From Fictibacillus fluitans (GTDB lineage Bacteria; Bacillota; Bacilli; Bacillales; Fictibacillaceae), in NCBI RefSeq assembly GCF_030418125.1, contig NZ_JAUHTR010000004.1, forward strand, positions 62,001 to 126,000: a stretch of 64,000 nt of DNA, given 5' to 3'. How positions within the stretch are numbered: the first letter of the stretch is position 1; each line of letters opens with the position of its first letter. This document shows positions 15,517 through 24,753 of this stretch, piece by piece. The translations under genes and the position numbers were made by a program. The notes under the pieces are model-generated. The model had not been told where the DNA came from and did not search any database. It worked only from the letters and a program-made list of their open reading frames with translations.

Positions 15517-16818
15517 ATGGCGAAAGAAATGGGTCAATTAAATGAAGAAAAGGTGTTCAAGGATCCGGTTCACCGTTATATACACGTAAGAGATGAGCTG
15601 ATCTGGAGATTAATTGGCACGCGCGAGTTTCAGCGGCTTCGCCGGATTCGCCAGCTCGGCACCACCTACCTGACGTTTCACGGGGCTGAGCACAGCCGCT
15701 TCAGTCACTCCCTTGGAGTATATGAGATTACAAGACGCATCATCGAGGTGTTTCATAACCGTCCTCATTGGAACGAGGAAGAGCGGATGCTGGTGCTCAG
15801 TGCAGCCCTGCTGCATGACATCGGCCATGGTCCCTTTTCACATTCCTTTGAAAAGGTGTTCGGTGTCGACCATGAAGATTACACAAGAGCGATTCTGCTC
15901 GGCGACACGGAAGTGAATGAAATTCTTCGGATGCAGGGAAGCGATTTTCCGAAAAAAGTAGCGGAAGTGATAGAAAAGACCTATCATGACAAGCTCGTCG
16001 TCAGCATGATTTCCAGCCAGATTGATGCCGACCGGATGGACTATCTTCTCCGCGATGCGTATTTTACCGGAGTGAGTTACGGGAATTTCGACCTCGAGCG
16101 GATTCTGCGGGTCATGAGGCCCATGGAGGATGGAGCCGTCATCAAGGCGAGCGGCATGCATGCAGTTGAGGATTACATCATGAGCCGTTACCAGATGTAC
16201 TGGCAGGTTTATTTTCATCCGGTTACAAGAAGCGCTGAAGTCATTTTAAGCAAAATTCTTCACCGGGCAAAGGATTTATACCGTGAAGGATACGCGTTCA
16301 AACAAGATCTTACACATTTCCGCTCTCTGTTTGAAGGGGAAATTACATTAGAAGATTACATAAAGCTGGATGAAGGAGTCATGCAGTATTATTTCCAGGT
16401 ATGGATGGAGGAGGAAGACGGCATTCTTCGTGATTTGTGCCGCCGTTTCCTTGACCGAAAGCTGTTCAAGTATTCGGAGATGGTTGCTGTCTCTGAAGTA
16501 CTTAAGCTGTCCGGCTACCTGGAAGAGGCGGGGATTGATCCAAAATACTACCTTGTGGTCGACTCTTCCTCAGATTTGCCGTATGACTTTTACCGTCCGG
16601 GAGAAAAAGAAGAACGTTTGCCGATTAACCTTTTAAAAGCCAATGGCGAAATACGCGAGCTTTCGAGGGAATCGGATGTGGTGGAAGCTATTTCGGGAAA
16701 AAGAAGAACCGATCACAAGCTGTATTATCCAGCCGATCTCATTGAGAAAATAGATAACAGCGAATTAAAGAAAAAAATAAAACACATATTGAAAAAGGAT
16801 GAAACGGATTTACGTTAG
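15517..16818 (+). CDS. ywfO: HD-domain phosphohydrolase YwfO
   Basis: 433 residues, SAMHD1/dGTPase-like superfamily. The metal-binding HD motif is visible: HGAEHSRFSHSLGVYEI followed by LLHDIGHGPFSHSFE, then SSQIDADRMDYLLRDA, which carries the distal Asp. Relatives from other Firmicutes hydrolyse deoxynucleoside triphosphates; the substrate here is inferred from the family. AAGGAG lies unusually far (about 13 nt) from ATG. ywgA starts 11 nt after the stop, so the two form an operon, as in B. subtilis. Confidence 0.85.
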   Translation: MAKEMGQLNEEKVFKDPVHRYIHVRDELIWRLIGTREFQRLRRIRQLGTTYLTFHGAEHSRFSHSLGVYEITRRIIEVFHNRPHWNEEERMLVLSAALLHDIGHGPFSHSFEKVFGVDHEDYTRAILLGDTEVNEILRMQGSDFPKKVAEVIEKTYHDKLVVSMISSQIDADRMDYLLRDAYFTGVSYGNFDLERILRVMRPMEDGAVIKASGMHAVEDYIMSRYQMYWQVYFHPVTRSAEVILSKILHRAKDLYREGYAFKQDLTHFRSLFEGEITLEDYIKLDEGVMQYYFQVWMEEEDGILRDLCRRFLDRKLFKYSEMVAVSEVLKLSGYLEEAGIDPKYYLVVDSSSDLPYDFYRPGEKEERLPINLLKANGEIRELSRESDVVEAISGKRRTDHKLYYPADLIEKIDNSELKKKIKHILKKDETDLR

Positions 16819-16829
16819 GGGGAAAAAAT

Positions 16830-17336
16830 GTGTTTGATGATCATTTAAAGGTCATAACCGTCATTAAGGAAGCGGGAGAAGTTGTTGGCCGAAAAAAACT
16901 GCAAAAAATGATTTATATTGCCAAGAAGCTTAACTTCCCTTTTCAGGAAAAGTACGAGTTTCATTTTTACGGGCCTTATTCCGAGGAGCTGACACTGCGC
17001 GTGGAGGAGCTCTGCAATCTGGGCTACCTTTTAGAGAAAAAGGAAAAGGTGAGCGGCTATTCGCAATACCGTTATTCCCTGAATGAAGAGGGAGAGGGCT
17101 TTCTGGCAAGCTATGGAACCAACATTCCAAAGCTCGGAGAGTGCATCAGGACGATGAACGAACAATCTTCGCGGTTTCTGGAACTGGTTTCTACCATTCT
17201 GTTCTTTTACCACTTGCCTGTAGAAGAAGTCACCGATAAAATTCATACCTTAAAAGCCAAGCAAAAATATACAAAAGAAGAAATTCAGGAAGGCTACAAG
17301 TTTATCAGCCAGCTTGAAGGCTGCATTTTGCAGTAA
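16830..17336 (+). CDS. ywgA: YwgA family protein
   Basis: 168 residues of unknown function. The start is mainly helical (IKEAGEVVGRKKLQKMIYI), followed by FHFYGPYSEELTLRVEEL, the most conserved stretch of the family, and a winged-helix-like segment. The C-terminal half contains IHTLKAKQKYTKEEI. The motif layout recalls the Panacea/GepA-type antitoxin fold in general shape, but no toxin is beside it. GTG with GGGGG 7 nt upstream is the start; the ATG 2 nt before is out of frame. It is translated right after ywfO and closes the operon. Confidence 0.8.
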   Translation: MFDDHLKVITVIKEAGEVVGRKKLQKMIYIAKKLNFPFQEKYEFHFYGPYSEELTLRVEELCNLGYLLEKKEKVSGYSQYRYSLNEEGEGFLASYGTNIPKLGECIRTMNEQSSRFLELVSTILFFYHLPVEEVTDKIHTLKAKQKYTKEEIQEGYKFISQLEGCILQ

Positions 17337-17352
17337 ATTTCATTCCTGAACC

Positions 17353-17384
17353 AACTGACTCTCTGCAGAAAGTCAGTTTTTTTT
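17353..17384 (+). terminator. Terminator after ywgA
   Basis: AACTGACT pairs with AGTCAGTT around a 10-nt loop, followed by eight T residues. Confidence 0.88.
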
Positions 17385-17778
17385 GGAATCACATAGTTAA
17401 AAAGGCGGAGTTCAAATTGCCTATATAAGTAACAGAGGGTATTTGGACTCAGGTAAAAAGATGTAAAACTCCTTTGCTGAAAAAAATAGTAAATTTTTAC
17501 CTGTAAAAATAAGCGTTAAGTTTGATGTGGAACTCCACCGTTAAAATCCATTTTTTCTTTTGAAGCAAGAGAATACTCATGATCAAATACCTATATCACA
17601 CGTCCTACATTTTACTTATTTTTACAATATTGGTAATTTACAAGTAGATTCCATATTTTTCTTCCCTTATGATTAAGTTAACTTCCAGACTCTTGCGCAA
17701 AAAACTTTTTAGCAGAGGAGGGTGGTTTTTTTTATTGGTTAGGTTCGGTGGTAACTTTGAAGGGAGGACGTTCAACGA
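17385..17778 (+). other. Long AT-rich leader/promoter region of the bacillopeptidase F-like gene
   Basis: 394 bp without a clear gene. It holds several TTTTTAC/GTAAAAA half-palindromes (17490-17510 and 17613-17640), which suits binding of several degradative-enzyme regulators. A GAGGAGGG ribosome-binding-like run at 17716-17722 lies before a 15-codon frame (TTG at 17735, TGA at 17780-17782) that overlaps the protease ATG by ATGA. The protease has its own GGGAGG at 17762-17767. Confidence 0.4.
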
Positions 17779-20700
17779 ATGAAAGTCAAACATCTTCGCT
17801 TATTCAGTATTATCATGTGCCTTAGTCTGCTGATTCCTTTGCTGCTTCCGAAACAGGCGGCTGTGTCAGCGGAGACGAAGCCTTATGTCTCCATGAACAA
17901 GAGTAATGCCTCCGGGGGAGTTAAAGTCAGCAGCAAACTGAAAAAACAGTTCGGCGATAAGGAACAAGTGACGTTCCTGATCAAGTTCAAAGAGCAGGCG
18001 GATACGCAAAAAGCTGCAAAAGAAGCTTCGCAGCATGCGAAAAAGCAAAAGCTTAGCGCCTTTCAGACAGAACTGAACAAACGATCTGCCGTTGTTTCTT
18101 TATTGAGAGCGACAGCGGACCAAACTCAGAGTGGCGTTAAAGAATACTTAACGAAGCAGAAGAAGGAAGGGAACGCGAAAAACATCCGCTCCTACTTCAT
18201 CGTGAACGGCATGGCAGTTACAGCAACAAAAGAAGTGATGGAGAAAGTATCGTCTTTTCCTGAAGTTGACAAAGTCCTTCCAAATGAAATCAGACAAATT
18301 CAGCCGGTAAAGGAAACGGGCGCAAAGCCGATTCCAACGGTAGAAGCTGCAAAAGCAGCAAAAAAGATTGAAAATCAAAAAGAAATAAAAGCTGATACGG
18401 CTTCAGTGGAATGGAACATTGACCGGGTTGGAGCACCGCAGGCTTGGGCGCTGGGCATTGATGGTGCCGGCACCGTGGTGGCCAACATTGACACCGGTGT
18501 ACAGTGGGACCATCCGGCACTAAAAGGTAAATATCGTGGATTTAATGCGGCCGACGGCTCGGCTAACCATGAATATAACTGGTTTGATGCCACTGCCGGA
18601 CGCAATGCGCCATACGATGATGACAGCCACGGAACACATACCATGGGCACCATGGTCGGCAGTGAAGGCAACAATCAAATTGGTGTGGCACCAGGCGCCA
18701 AATGGATTGCGGTCAAAGCGTTTACACCTGCCGGCGGGACGGATGCAGACCTGCTCGAAGCAGGACAATGGATTATTGCTCCGACGGATGCTCAAGGCAA
18801 CCCTCACCCGGAAAAAGCACCCGATGTGGTTAATAACTCCTGGGGAGGCGGCCCTGGAATTGATGACTGGTATCGGCAAATGGTACAAAACTGGCGCGCG
18901 GCCGAAATATTCCCCGAATTTTCTGCAGGTAACACAACTTTAACAAACCCAGGGGGCCCGGGATCTGTGGCCAACCCTGCAAACTATCCTGAATCCTTTG
19001 CCACAGGGGCAACGGACATCAACAATGCACTCGCTTCCTTCTCTTTACGCGGACCATCTCCATACGGGGGCATCATGAAGCCAGAAATTTCAGCACCGGG
19101 CGTTAATATCCGTTCTTCCGTTCCTGGCGGGAACTATGAAGGAGGATGGAATGGAACCTCCATGGCCGGACCGCATGTGTCAGCAGCTGTAGCACTTCTG
19201 CGGCAGGTGAATGCCAGCCTTTCAGTAGCTGACATTGAACAAATACTTAAGGAAACAGCAGTTCCTTTAACAGACAGTGCCTATCCTGAAAGCCCGAATA
19301 ACGGTTATGGACACGGACTCCTAAACGTGTTTGATGCCGTATCTTCCATCATCAGCGGGCTCGGGAAAGTAAAAGGAACCGTTTTAAAAGAGGGAGAGGA
19401 TTCGGAAGCGCCGACCTACACGCATGAAGCGCCTCAAGAAACGTATGCGGGTATGGATCTGCCTCTCACCATCACAGCCAAAGACAACATCAGCATTTCC
19501 TCTGTCACTCTTCAATATCAGGATCGTGACGGAAATTGGCAGTCTGTCGAAGCCGATCGAACAGGCGGAAATTATGAGGAAGGCACCTATACCGCGATCC
19601 TTCCTGGTAATGCCATTGCCGTTTCATCCGTAACATACCGATGGAAGATTGTTGACTATGGCCAGCATGAAGTAACGACTGATTCTTATAACGTAAATGT
19701 TCTTCCGGGAATCACTGTCGGTTATTCGACTGATTTTGAATCAGAGCCCACGGGCTGGACGTCTTCCGGCACACTCAACACCTGGGAATGGGGCACACCG
19801 ACTTCAGGACCGGGTAATGCAGCGTCAGGCACAAAGGTATACGCGACCAACCTTGACGGCAATTACGACAACAGCGCAAACATGGCGCTGAAAATGCCGC
19901 CAATCGACCTGGGTGGCGGTCCGGCATACCTTCAGTTCAAGCATTGGTTTGAGATTGAAAACAATTATGACTATGCTCAGGTTTTCGTATCAACCGATCA
20001 GCAAAACTGGACTGAAAAAGCACGCTTCACAAACAAGAGCAACGCATGGATCAACGGACAGGTGGATCTTTCGGAGTATGCCAATCAGCGCATCTATGTT
20101 GCCTTTAATCTGAAAACGGATGGCAGTGTGGTCAAGCCGGGCTGGTACCTGGATGACGTTAAGCTGGCCAGCGCACCAGCCACATTGAAAGATACGGGCA
20201 AACAGACGGCGGATGCAGATGTGAAGGACTCCGCGAAAGAAAAAGTGGATCCAAGCAAGATTCAGCCGGTAAACACGCTGAAAATCAAAAAAGCTGAAGG
20301 AAAAGGGCTGATGGCTGCACCGAACGGTCTTCCAATCCCGGCAGTTGTCAGTGTGCTGGAAACCGGACGTTCAACAACAACCAACCCTGCAAACGGCACG
20401 TACTCCCTGACTCACGCAGCAGGTGACTACACTCTCATTGCAGAATCCTACGGCTTCCGTTCGGCCAGGCAAAATGTCACCATTCCTGCAGACGGAGAAG
20501 TGGTGAAGAATTTCGTACTCGAAGCAATCCCTAAAGGCACCATTTCCGGTACGGTAACCAATGAACAAACCGGAGCGCCAATTAAGGATGCCACTGTTTA
20601 TGTGGTTGAGGACGCTGCCGTTCAGCCGGTAAAAACCGATGCAAACGGCAATTACAGTTTATCGGTGTATGAAGGAACTTACACCCTTAAAGTCATGGCT

Positions 20701-22116
20701 GCCGGGTACTACGGAGAAGATACCCAGGTAACCGTTAATGGCAACGAAACGACAGACAAAGATTTTGCGCTTAAGCCTTTTATTACCGCTCCTGGCGGAG
20801 AAATTGGCTATGATGACGGCACAGCTGAAAATGCTCATGCTTTCTATGATGCAGGTAACGGCTGGGCAGTTAAAATGTCACTGCCGGCCGGAAAAGACCA
20901 GGCGGTAGTTACAGGCGGGAAATTCCGCTTCTGGGATACAGAATGGCCGGTACCGGGCGGAACCCGGGCACAAGTGGCTGTTTATGATGCAAGCGGCCCG
21001 GATGGCGCACCTGGCAAGAAAGTAGCAGGACCGATCAATTTCACCGCTCAGCGAAATGGTGACTGGACGACGGTTGATCTCTCCAGCTACGGCATTCAGG
21101 TGACAGGGGATTTCTATATGGTCTACTTCCAGGCGGACCCGAATCCGAATGCACCTGGTCTTGGAACCGATGAAAATGGAACAAATGCCGGACGAAGCTG
21201 GCAATATGTTGGCGGAGCATGGTCCCCATCTCCTGCAGATGAAGGAAACTACATGATCCGTGCCCTTGTGGATTATGAGGTTACCGCTCCGGTGATTACA
21301 TCTCCAGCAGACGGCAGCTTTACCAATAAAGAGACTGTAAAAGTAGAAGGGCAAACCGTTGCTGGCGTGAAGGTCCATATTTTGAAGGACGGCAAGAAAG
21401 CGGCCGAAGCCACAGCTGATGATAACGGCAAATTTGCAGCGGATGTTACCCTTTCCAATGGAGAAAATGTACTGACCGCCAAAGTGGTAACGGACCGCGG
21501 AAGCACGGATGAATCCGCTCCGGTAAAAGTTACACTGGATCAGAAGAAGCCGGTGCTGACCATTGACAGCCCTGCAAATGGACTGAAAACAAACAAAGAA
21601 ACGGTAACGGTAAAAGGCAAGGTTACAGAAGAGAATCTTGAATCTGTAAAAGTAAACGGAAAGAACGTCACCGTGAAAGATGACGGAACCTATTCTTACC
21701 GCATGATGCTTGACCTTGGTGAAAATGTGATCAAGGTAAAAGCAACAGATAAAGCGGGCAATGCAGTAACCAAACAGGTCACGGTCTACGCCCAGTTTGA
21801 AGAGCTTGTCCTCGAGAATGTGAAGCCGGATAAGAACAAGAGTCTGAAGGTCGGCCAATCCGTTAAAATCGAGTTCGACAGTTCAGAAGATCTGGATGCG
21901 ACGTTTGTGATCCACATGCCTTTGACCAACACAAAAGCAGCCACATCCAATGCTACAGAGCTTCCAATGCGCGAAACGTCCCCTGGCCACTATGAGGGGT
22001 ACTACACAGCGACGTCCAACGTCAGGGCTACGGGAGCAACGGTTGAAGTCAGGGCAGCAGACGATTACGGCAACACAGCAAGCGAGATTGCGAAAGGAAA
22101 ACTGAATATTAACTAG
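17779..22116 (+). CDS. bpr: Secreted subtilisin-family protease, bacillopeptidase F type
   Basis: 1445 residues, close to the 1433 of B. subtilis Bpr. Domains in order: signal peptide ending near AAVSA (residue 31); propeptide/I9-like region (about 50-180); subtilase catalytic domain with Asp238 (NIDTGVQWDHPA), His284 (DSHGTHTMG) and Ser461 (NGTSMAGPHVS); a MAM-like/immune-inhibitor-A-like jelly roll (about 650-790, YSTDFESEP to WYLDDVKLA); two carboxypeptidase-regulatory-like beta domains (about 850-1000); and two Ig-like domains starting SPADGSFTNKETVKVEG and SPANGLKTNKETVTVKG. It degrades extracellular protein. In B. subtilis Bpr is made in stationary phase under DegU control. It is monocistronic, with its own long leader and terminator. 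No anchor is seen, so it is probably released. Confidence 0.9.
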   Translation: MKVKHLRLFSIIMCLSLLIPLLLPKQAAVSAETKPYVSMNKSNASGGVKVSSKLKKQFGDKEQVTFLIKFKEQADTQKAAKEASQHAKKQKLSAFQTELNKRSAVVSLLRATADQTQSGVKEYLTKQKKEGNAKNIRSYFIVNGMAVTATKEVMEKVSSFPEVDKVLPNEIRQIQPVKETGAKPIPTVEAAKAAKKIENQKEIKADTASVEWNIDRVGAPQAWALGIDGAGTVVANIDTGVQWDHPALKGKYRGFNAADGSANHEYNWFDATAGRNAPYDDDSHGTHTMGTMVGSEGNNQIGVAPGAKWIAVKAFTPAGGTDADLLEAGQWIIAPTDAQGNPHPEKAPDVVNNSWGGGPGIDDWYRQMVQNWRAAEIFPEFSAGNTTLTNPGGPGSVANPANYPESFATGATDINNALASFSLRGPSPYGGIMKPEISAPGVNIRSSVPGGNYEGGWNGTSMAGPHVSAAVALLRQVNASLSVADIEQILKETAVPLTDSAYPESPNNGYGHGLLNVFDAVSSIISGLGKVKGTVLKEGEDSEAPTYTHEAPQETYAGMDLPLTITAKDNISISSVTLQYQDRDGNWQSVEADRTGGNYEEGTYTAILPGNAIAVSSVTYRWKIVDYGQHEVTTDSYNVNVLPGITVGYSTDFESEPTGWTSSGTLNTWEWGTPTSGPGNAASGTKVYATNLDGNYDNSANMALKMPPIDLGGGPAYLQFKHWFEIENNYDYAQVFVSTDQQNWTEKARFTNKSNAWINGQVDLSEYANQRIYVAFNLKTDGSVVKPGWYLDDVKLASAPATLKDTGKQTADADVKDSAKEKVDPSKIQPVNTLKIKKAEGKGLMAAPNGLPIPAVVSVLETGRSTTTNPANGTYSLTHAAGDYTLIAESYGFRSARQNVTIPADGEVVKNFVLEAIPKGTISGTVTNEQTGAPIKDATVYVVEDAAVQPVKTDANGNYSLSVYEGTYTLKVMAAGYYGEDTQVTVNGNETTDKDFALKPFITAPGGEIGYDDGTAENAHAFYDAGNGWAVKMSLPAGKDQAVVTGGKFRFWDTEWPVPGGTRAQVAVYDASGPDGAPGKKVAGPINFTAQRNGDWTTVDLSSYGIQVTGDFYMVYFQADPNPNAPGLGTDENGTNAGRSWQYVGGAWSPSPADEGNYMIRALVDYEVTAPVITSPADGSFTNKETVKVEGQTVAGVKVHILKDGKKAAEATADDNGKFAADVTLSNGENVLTAKVVTDRGSTDESAPVKVTLDQKKPVLTIDSPANGLKTNKETVTVKGKVTEENLESVKVNGKNVTVKDDGTYSYRMMLDLGENVIKVKATDKAGNAVTKQVTVYAQFEELVLENVKPDKNKSLKVGQSVKIEFDSSEDLDATFVIHMPLTNTKAATSNATELPMRETSPGHYEGYYTATSNVRATGATVEVRAADDYGNTASEIAKGKLNIN

Positions 22117-22130
22117 CATTTTGCACAGAA

Positions 22131-22170
22131 AGAAAAGCCTGCTGAATGGTAATCAGGAGGCTTTCTTTTT
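22131..22170. terminator. Bidirectional terminator between bpr and the TetR gene
   Basis: AAAGCCTGCTGA pairs with TCAGGAGGCTTT (one mismatch), with T-rich tracts on both strands. Confidence 0.85.
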
Positions 22171-22174
22171 GCGT

Positions 22175-22768
22175 TTATGGCAGGCAGAGTGACTGCAGAT
22201 GCTTCGCCACCATGCCTTCACAATATTCGCGGGGGTAAAGAGTTGGATGAAGGATCATATGCAGAGCGAGGCCGTCAATGAAGACCAGCAGCCTGTCCGC
22301 TTCCAATTCCGCATCAAGTCCGGGGCGGGCCAGCTCAAGGTCCTTTAACCCCTGCGTGATATGAAGCATAACCTCTCTCATTTCGTTAAAAACGCTTGTA
22401 CCGAGTTCGTGCAGATCAGGGTCGGAGAGCGACCTTGCCGTGAACGCGAACCATACCTCCATTTCCAGTTTTCTCTCCGGATCCACTGGAAGCAATTCGA
22501 GCAGCAAGGCCTTCATTGCTTCAAGCGGCGGCCCGTCATATGTTGTTTTTCCTATTCTTTCTTTTACACGGTCAGAGACCAGCTCCATGGAGAACGCAAG
22601 AAGCTCGGATTGGGTGGAAAAATAATGGCGCAGGGATCCGGCAGACACTGCGGCTTCCTCAGCGATTTTGCGGACGGTCGCCTGCTCCATCCCCTCCCGC
22701 TGGATTACTCTCCAGGCGGCTTCTGCGACTTTTTTTCTTTGTTTTTCGTGATCGACTAGTTTTGGCAT
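22175..22768 (-). CDS. TetR/AcrR family regulator (PksA/BetI-like)
   Basis: 197 residues. The N-terminal helix-turn-helix reads EQATVRKIAEEAAVSAGSLRHYFSTQSELL (about residues 28-57 in two halves), with the MPKLVDHEKQRK start typical of the PksA-like TetR subgroup. The C-terminal ligand domain contains WFAFTARSLSDPDLHEL. It is transcribed away from a membrane protein gene, and two identical-type 16-bp operators lie in the 86-bp space between their starts. It therefore probably represses both itself and that neighbour. The inducing ligand is unknown. Confidence 0.85.
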   Translation of the reverse strand: MPKLVDHEKQRKKVAEAAWRVIQREGMEQATVRKIAEEAAVSAGSLRHYFSTQSELLAFSMELVSDRVKERIGKTTYDGPPLEAMKALLLELLPVDPERKLEMEVWFAFTARSLSDPDLHELGTSVFNEMREVMLHITQGLKDLELARPGLDAELEADRLLVFIDGLALHMILHPTLYPREYCEGMVAKHLQSLCLP

Positions 22769-22787
22769 AGTTATAGTATAACAGAAA

Positions 22788-22837
22788 TTGTCTTTTTAAT
22801 ACAGTTGTGTTATATTGTTTTTAATACAATCGTGTTA
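22788..22837. promoter_or_regulatory. Divergent promoter region with two TetR operators
   Basis: TAATACAGTTGTGTTA (22797-22812) and TAATACAATCGTGTTA (22822-22837) are near-palindromes of form TAAyACA-N2-TGTGTTA, exactly 25 bp apart. The plus-strand promoter TTGTCT-N17-TATATT (22788-22816) has the first operator across its spacer and -10, and the second at the expected transcription start. A minus-strand TATACT for the regulator lies just outside. This is a strong layout for mutual repression. Confidence 0.75.
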
Positions 22838-22854
22838 AAAAAGAGGTGGACTTT

Positions 22855-23400
22855 TTGATAGGTTGGATGATTGTTGTCTGTGAGATTGCGTTTTGGGTTT
22901 TTGTGCTGGCCGGCCTGATTTCAAGGTATGTGCTGAAACGGAAGAAACTCGGTTCTATCTTTTTGCTTGCAACCCCGGTGGTCGACCTGGTGCTCCTGGC
23001 CGTTACGATTATTCACTTGAACACAGGGATAGCGGCTGATTTTACCCATTCCCTCGCAGCGGTGTACATTGGTGTTACGATAGGTTTTGGTAAACGAATG
23101 ATCAAGTGGGCGGATGAGCGTTTTGCGTACCGGTTTGCGAATGGCCAGAAGCCAAAAAAGGTGAAGCACGGCCGTGCCCATGCAAGACATGAACGGGAAG
23201 GCTGGCTGCGCCATCTGCTTTCCTGGGGCATCGGCTGTTTGCTGCTAGGCCTGATGATCCTGCTGATTGGGGATCCGGCACGAACGGAAGAACTGACCAG
23301 AACCATTTACCTCTGGTCAATCGTATTGGCTGCAGACTTTGTCATCAGCTTCAGCTATACCATTTGGCCGAAAAAAGAAAAAAAGCAGGCTTCCCTTTAG
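22855..23400 (+). CDS. Polytopic membrane protein of unknown function, TetR-controlled
   Basis: About 181 residues with five hydrophobic stretches: near residues 2-22, 31-49, 55-75, 119-140 and 147-168. A basic loop (ANGQKPKKVKHGRAHARHERE) lies before the last two. The family is not recognised with confidence. The start TTG has GAGGTGG just upstream; the GTG at 22846 overlaps that site. Its promoter is overlaid by two operators of the divergent TetR gene, so it is likely induced by whatever ligand that regulator senses, for example an envelope-active or lipophilic compound (inference). Confidence 0.7.
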   Translation: MIGWMIVVCEIAFWVFVLAGLISRYVLKRKKLGSIFLLATPVVDLVLLAVTIIHLNTGIAADFTHSLAAVYIGVTIGFGKRMIKWADERFAYRFANGQKPKKVKHGRAHARHEREGWLRHLLSWGIGCLLLGLMILLIGDPARTEELTRTIYLWSIVLAADFVISFSYTIWPKKEKKQASL

Positions 23401-23415
23401 ATGGGGCCTGCTTTT
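23381..23415. terminator. Bidirectional terminator overlapping the end of the TetR-controlled gene
   Basis: AAAAGCAGGC pairs perfectly with GCCTGCTTTT around a 15-nt loop that includes the stop codon region. It serves the convergent permease gene too. Confidence 0.88.
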
Positions 23416-23425
23416 AAATATTAGA

Positions 23426-24739
23426 TTAGTGTGGTAAAAATGCGAGCTGATAGAAAAACAATACAGCGAACAGATAAACAAGGAATGGTACTTCACGCCA
23501 TTTTCCCCGGGCAATTTTCAGCAGTGGGTAGGAAATGAAGCCAAAGGCAATTCCGGTTGCGATGCTTGAAGTCAGCGGCATGGTCAAAATAATGATAAAT
23601 GCAGGAAATGCTTCGTCCAGCTGCTCCCATTTAATTTTACCAAGCGCTCCGAGCATCAGGCTGCCGACAATAATCAGTGTAGGCGCCGTGATGGCGGAAA
23701 GGCCGGAAATGGCATTCACAAGCGGCGAGAAAAAGGCAGCAAGTATAAACAGCACAGCAACGGTCACGGAAGTTAATCCTGTACGGCCGCCGACCGCAAC
23801 ACCTGAAGTTGATTCGATATAAGCGCTTGTCGGGCTTGTCCCGAGCGCCGCACCTACTGTTGTTGCAACTGAATCTGCAAGAAGTGCTTCACGTGCTTTT
23901 GGCATTTTATTATTTTTCATCAAACCAGCCTGTTCAGCGACACCGACCATCGTTCCTGTCGTATCAAAAATGGTCACAAGCAGGAAGGAGAAAACCACTG
24001 CGAACAATCCATACTGAAACACATCGGCAAAGGCGGTCAGCGGGTTGCCGAAGATAAATAAATCTTTTGGCATTTCAGGAACAGACATAAAGCCATTAAA
24101 TTTTAACTGATGCGTAAAATATGCAATAATTCCAGTAATGATCATTCCGAAGAAAAGAGCGCCGTTCACATTGAGTGCCATCAGAATGAGCGTAATCGCC
24201 AAACCTGCCAATGCGAGCATGACAGATGGGGAGTGAAGATCACCGAGCGCTACCAGGTTTTCTTTATGAGCGGTGATGATCCCGGTCATGCGCATGCCGA
24301 TAAAAGCAATAAATAGACCGATCCCTGCTGTAATTCCATACTTCAAATTGGCAGGAATGGATTCAATCAATTTTTCGCGAAAAGGGGTCAGTGATAAAAT
24401 CACAAAAATGATCCCGGCAACAAAAACTGCTCCAAAAGCGGTCTGGTAGGAAATGTTGGTGTGAGTGCCTACCACGGAAAAAGCGAAATAGGCATTCAGT
24501 CCCATACCGGGAGCAATGGCGATCGGCAGGTTGGCGAACAGTGCCATCCACAAGGTTCCGACCACAGTGGCGATGATCGTTGCCATGAATACTGTATTAA
24601 ATGGAACACCGGCTGAATGAAGCACGATCGGATTGACGACAACGATATAGACCATGGTCAAAAAGGTTGTGATTCCGGCAATCACTTCTTGCTTTGCGGT
24701 TGTTCCGCGTTCTTTTAGTTTAAAGAAAGATGAAAACAT
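23426..24739 (-). CDS. Guanine/hypoxanthine permease (AzgA/NCS2 family, PbuG/PbuO-like)
   Basis: 437 residues, about 12-14 membrane segments. The AzgA-type signatures are the N-terminal FFKLKERGTTAKQEVIAGIT, the substrate-site helix IAIAPGMGLNAYFAFSVVG, FDTTGTMVGVAEQAG and GTSPTSAYIESTSGVAVGGRTGL (read as two halves). It imports purine bases by proton symport. The start ATG at 24739 follows GGAGG by 7 nt; an upstream ATG is excluded because it lies in the promoter. PbuG and PbuO cannot be told apart by eye. There is no purine riboswitch in the ~36-nt leader, which argues against classic PbuG regulation. Confidence 0.88.
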   Translation of the reverse strand: MFSSFFKLKERGTTAKQEVIAGITTFLTMVYIVVVNPIVLHSAGVPFNTVFMATIIATVVGTLWMALFANLPIAIAPGMGLNAYFAFSVVGTHTNISYQTAFGAVFVAGIIFVILSLTPFREKLIESIPANLKYGITAGIGLFIAFIGMRMTGIITAHKENLVALGDLHSPSVMLALAGLAITLILMALNVNGALFFGMIITGIIAYFTHQLKFNGFMSVPEMPKDLFIFGNPLTAFADVFQYGLFAVVFSFLLVTIFDTTGTMVGVAEQAGLMKNNKMPKAREALLADSVATTVGAALGTSPTSAYIESTSGVAVGGRTGLTSVTVAVLFILAAFFSPLVNAISGLSAITAPTLIIVGSLMLGALGKIKWEQLDEAFPAFIIILTMPLTSSIATGIAFGFISYPLLKIARGKWREVPFLVYLFAVLFFYQLAFLPH

Positions 24740-24753
24740 GGAAGTACCTCCAA

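Noticed and set aside
17579-17647. 22-residue hydrophobic frame (start MIKYLYHTS) upstream of bpr
   Set aside because: The ribosome binding site is poor and the region is very AT-rich, so a chance frame is more likely. It resembles a membrane peptide only by composition.
20878-21858. 326-codon open frame antisense to the bpr-like gene
   Set aside because: It has no ribosome binding site, has an odd Cys, Arg and His-rich composition, and is a mirror of the GC-biased third positions of the real protease.
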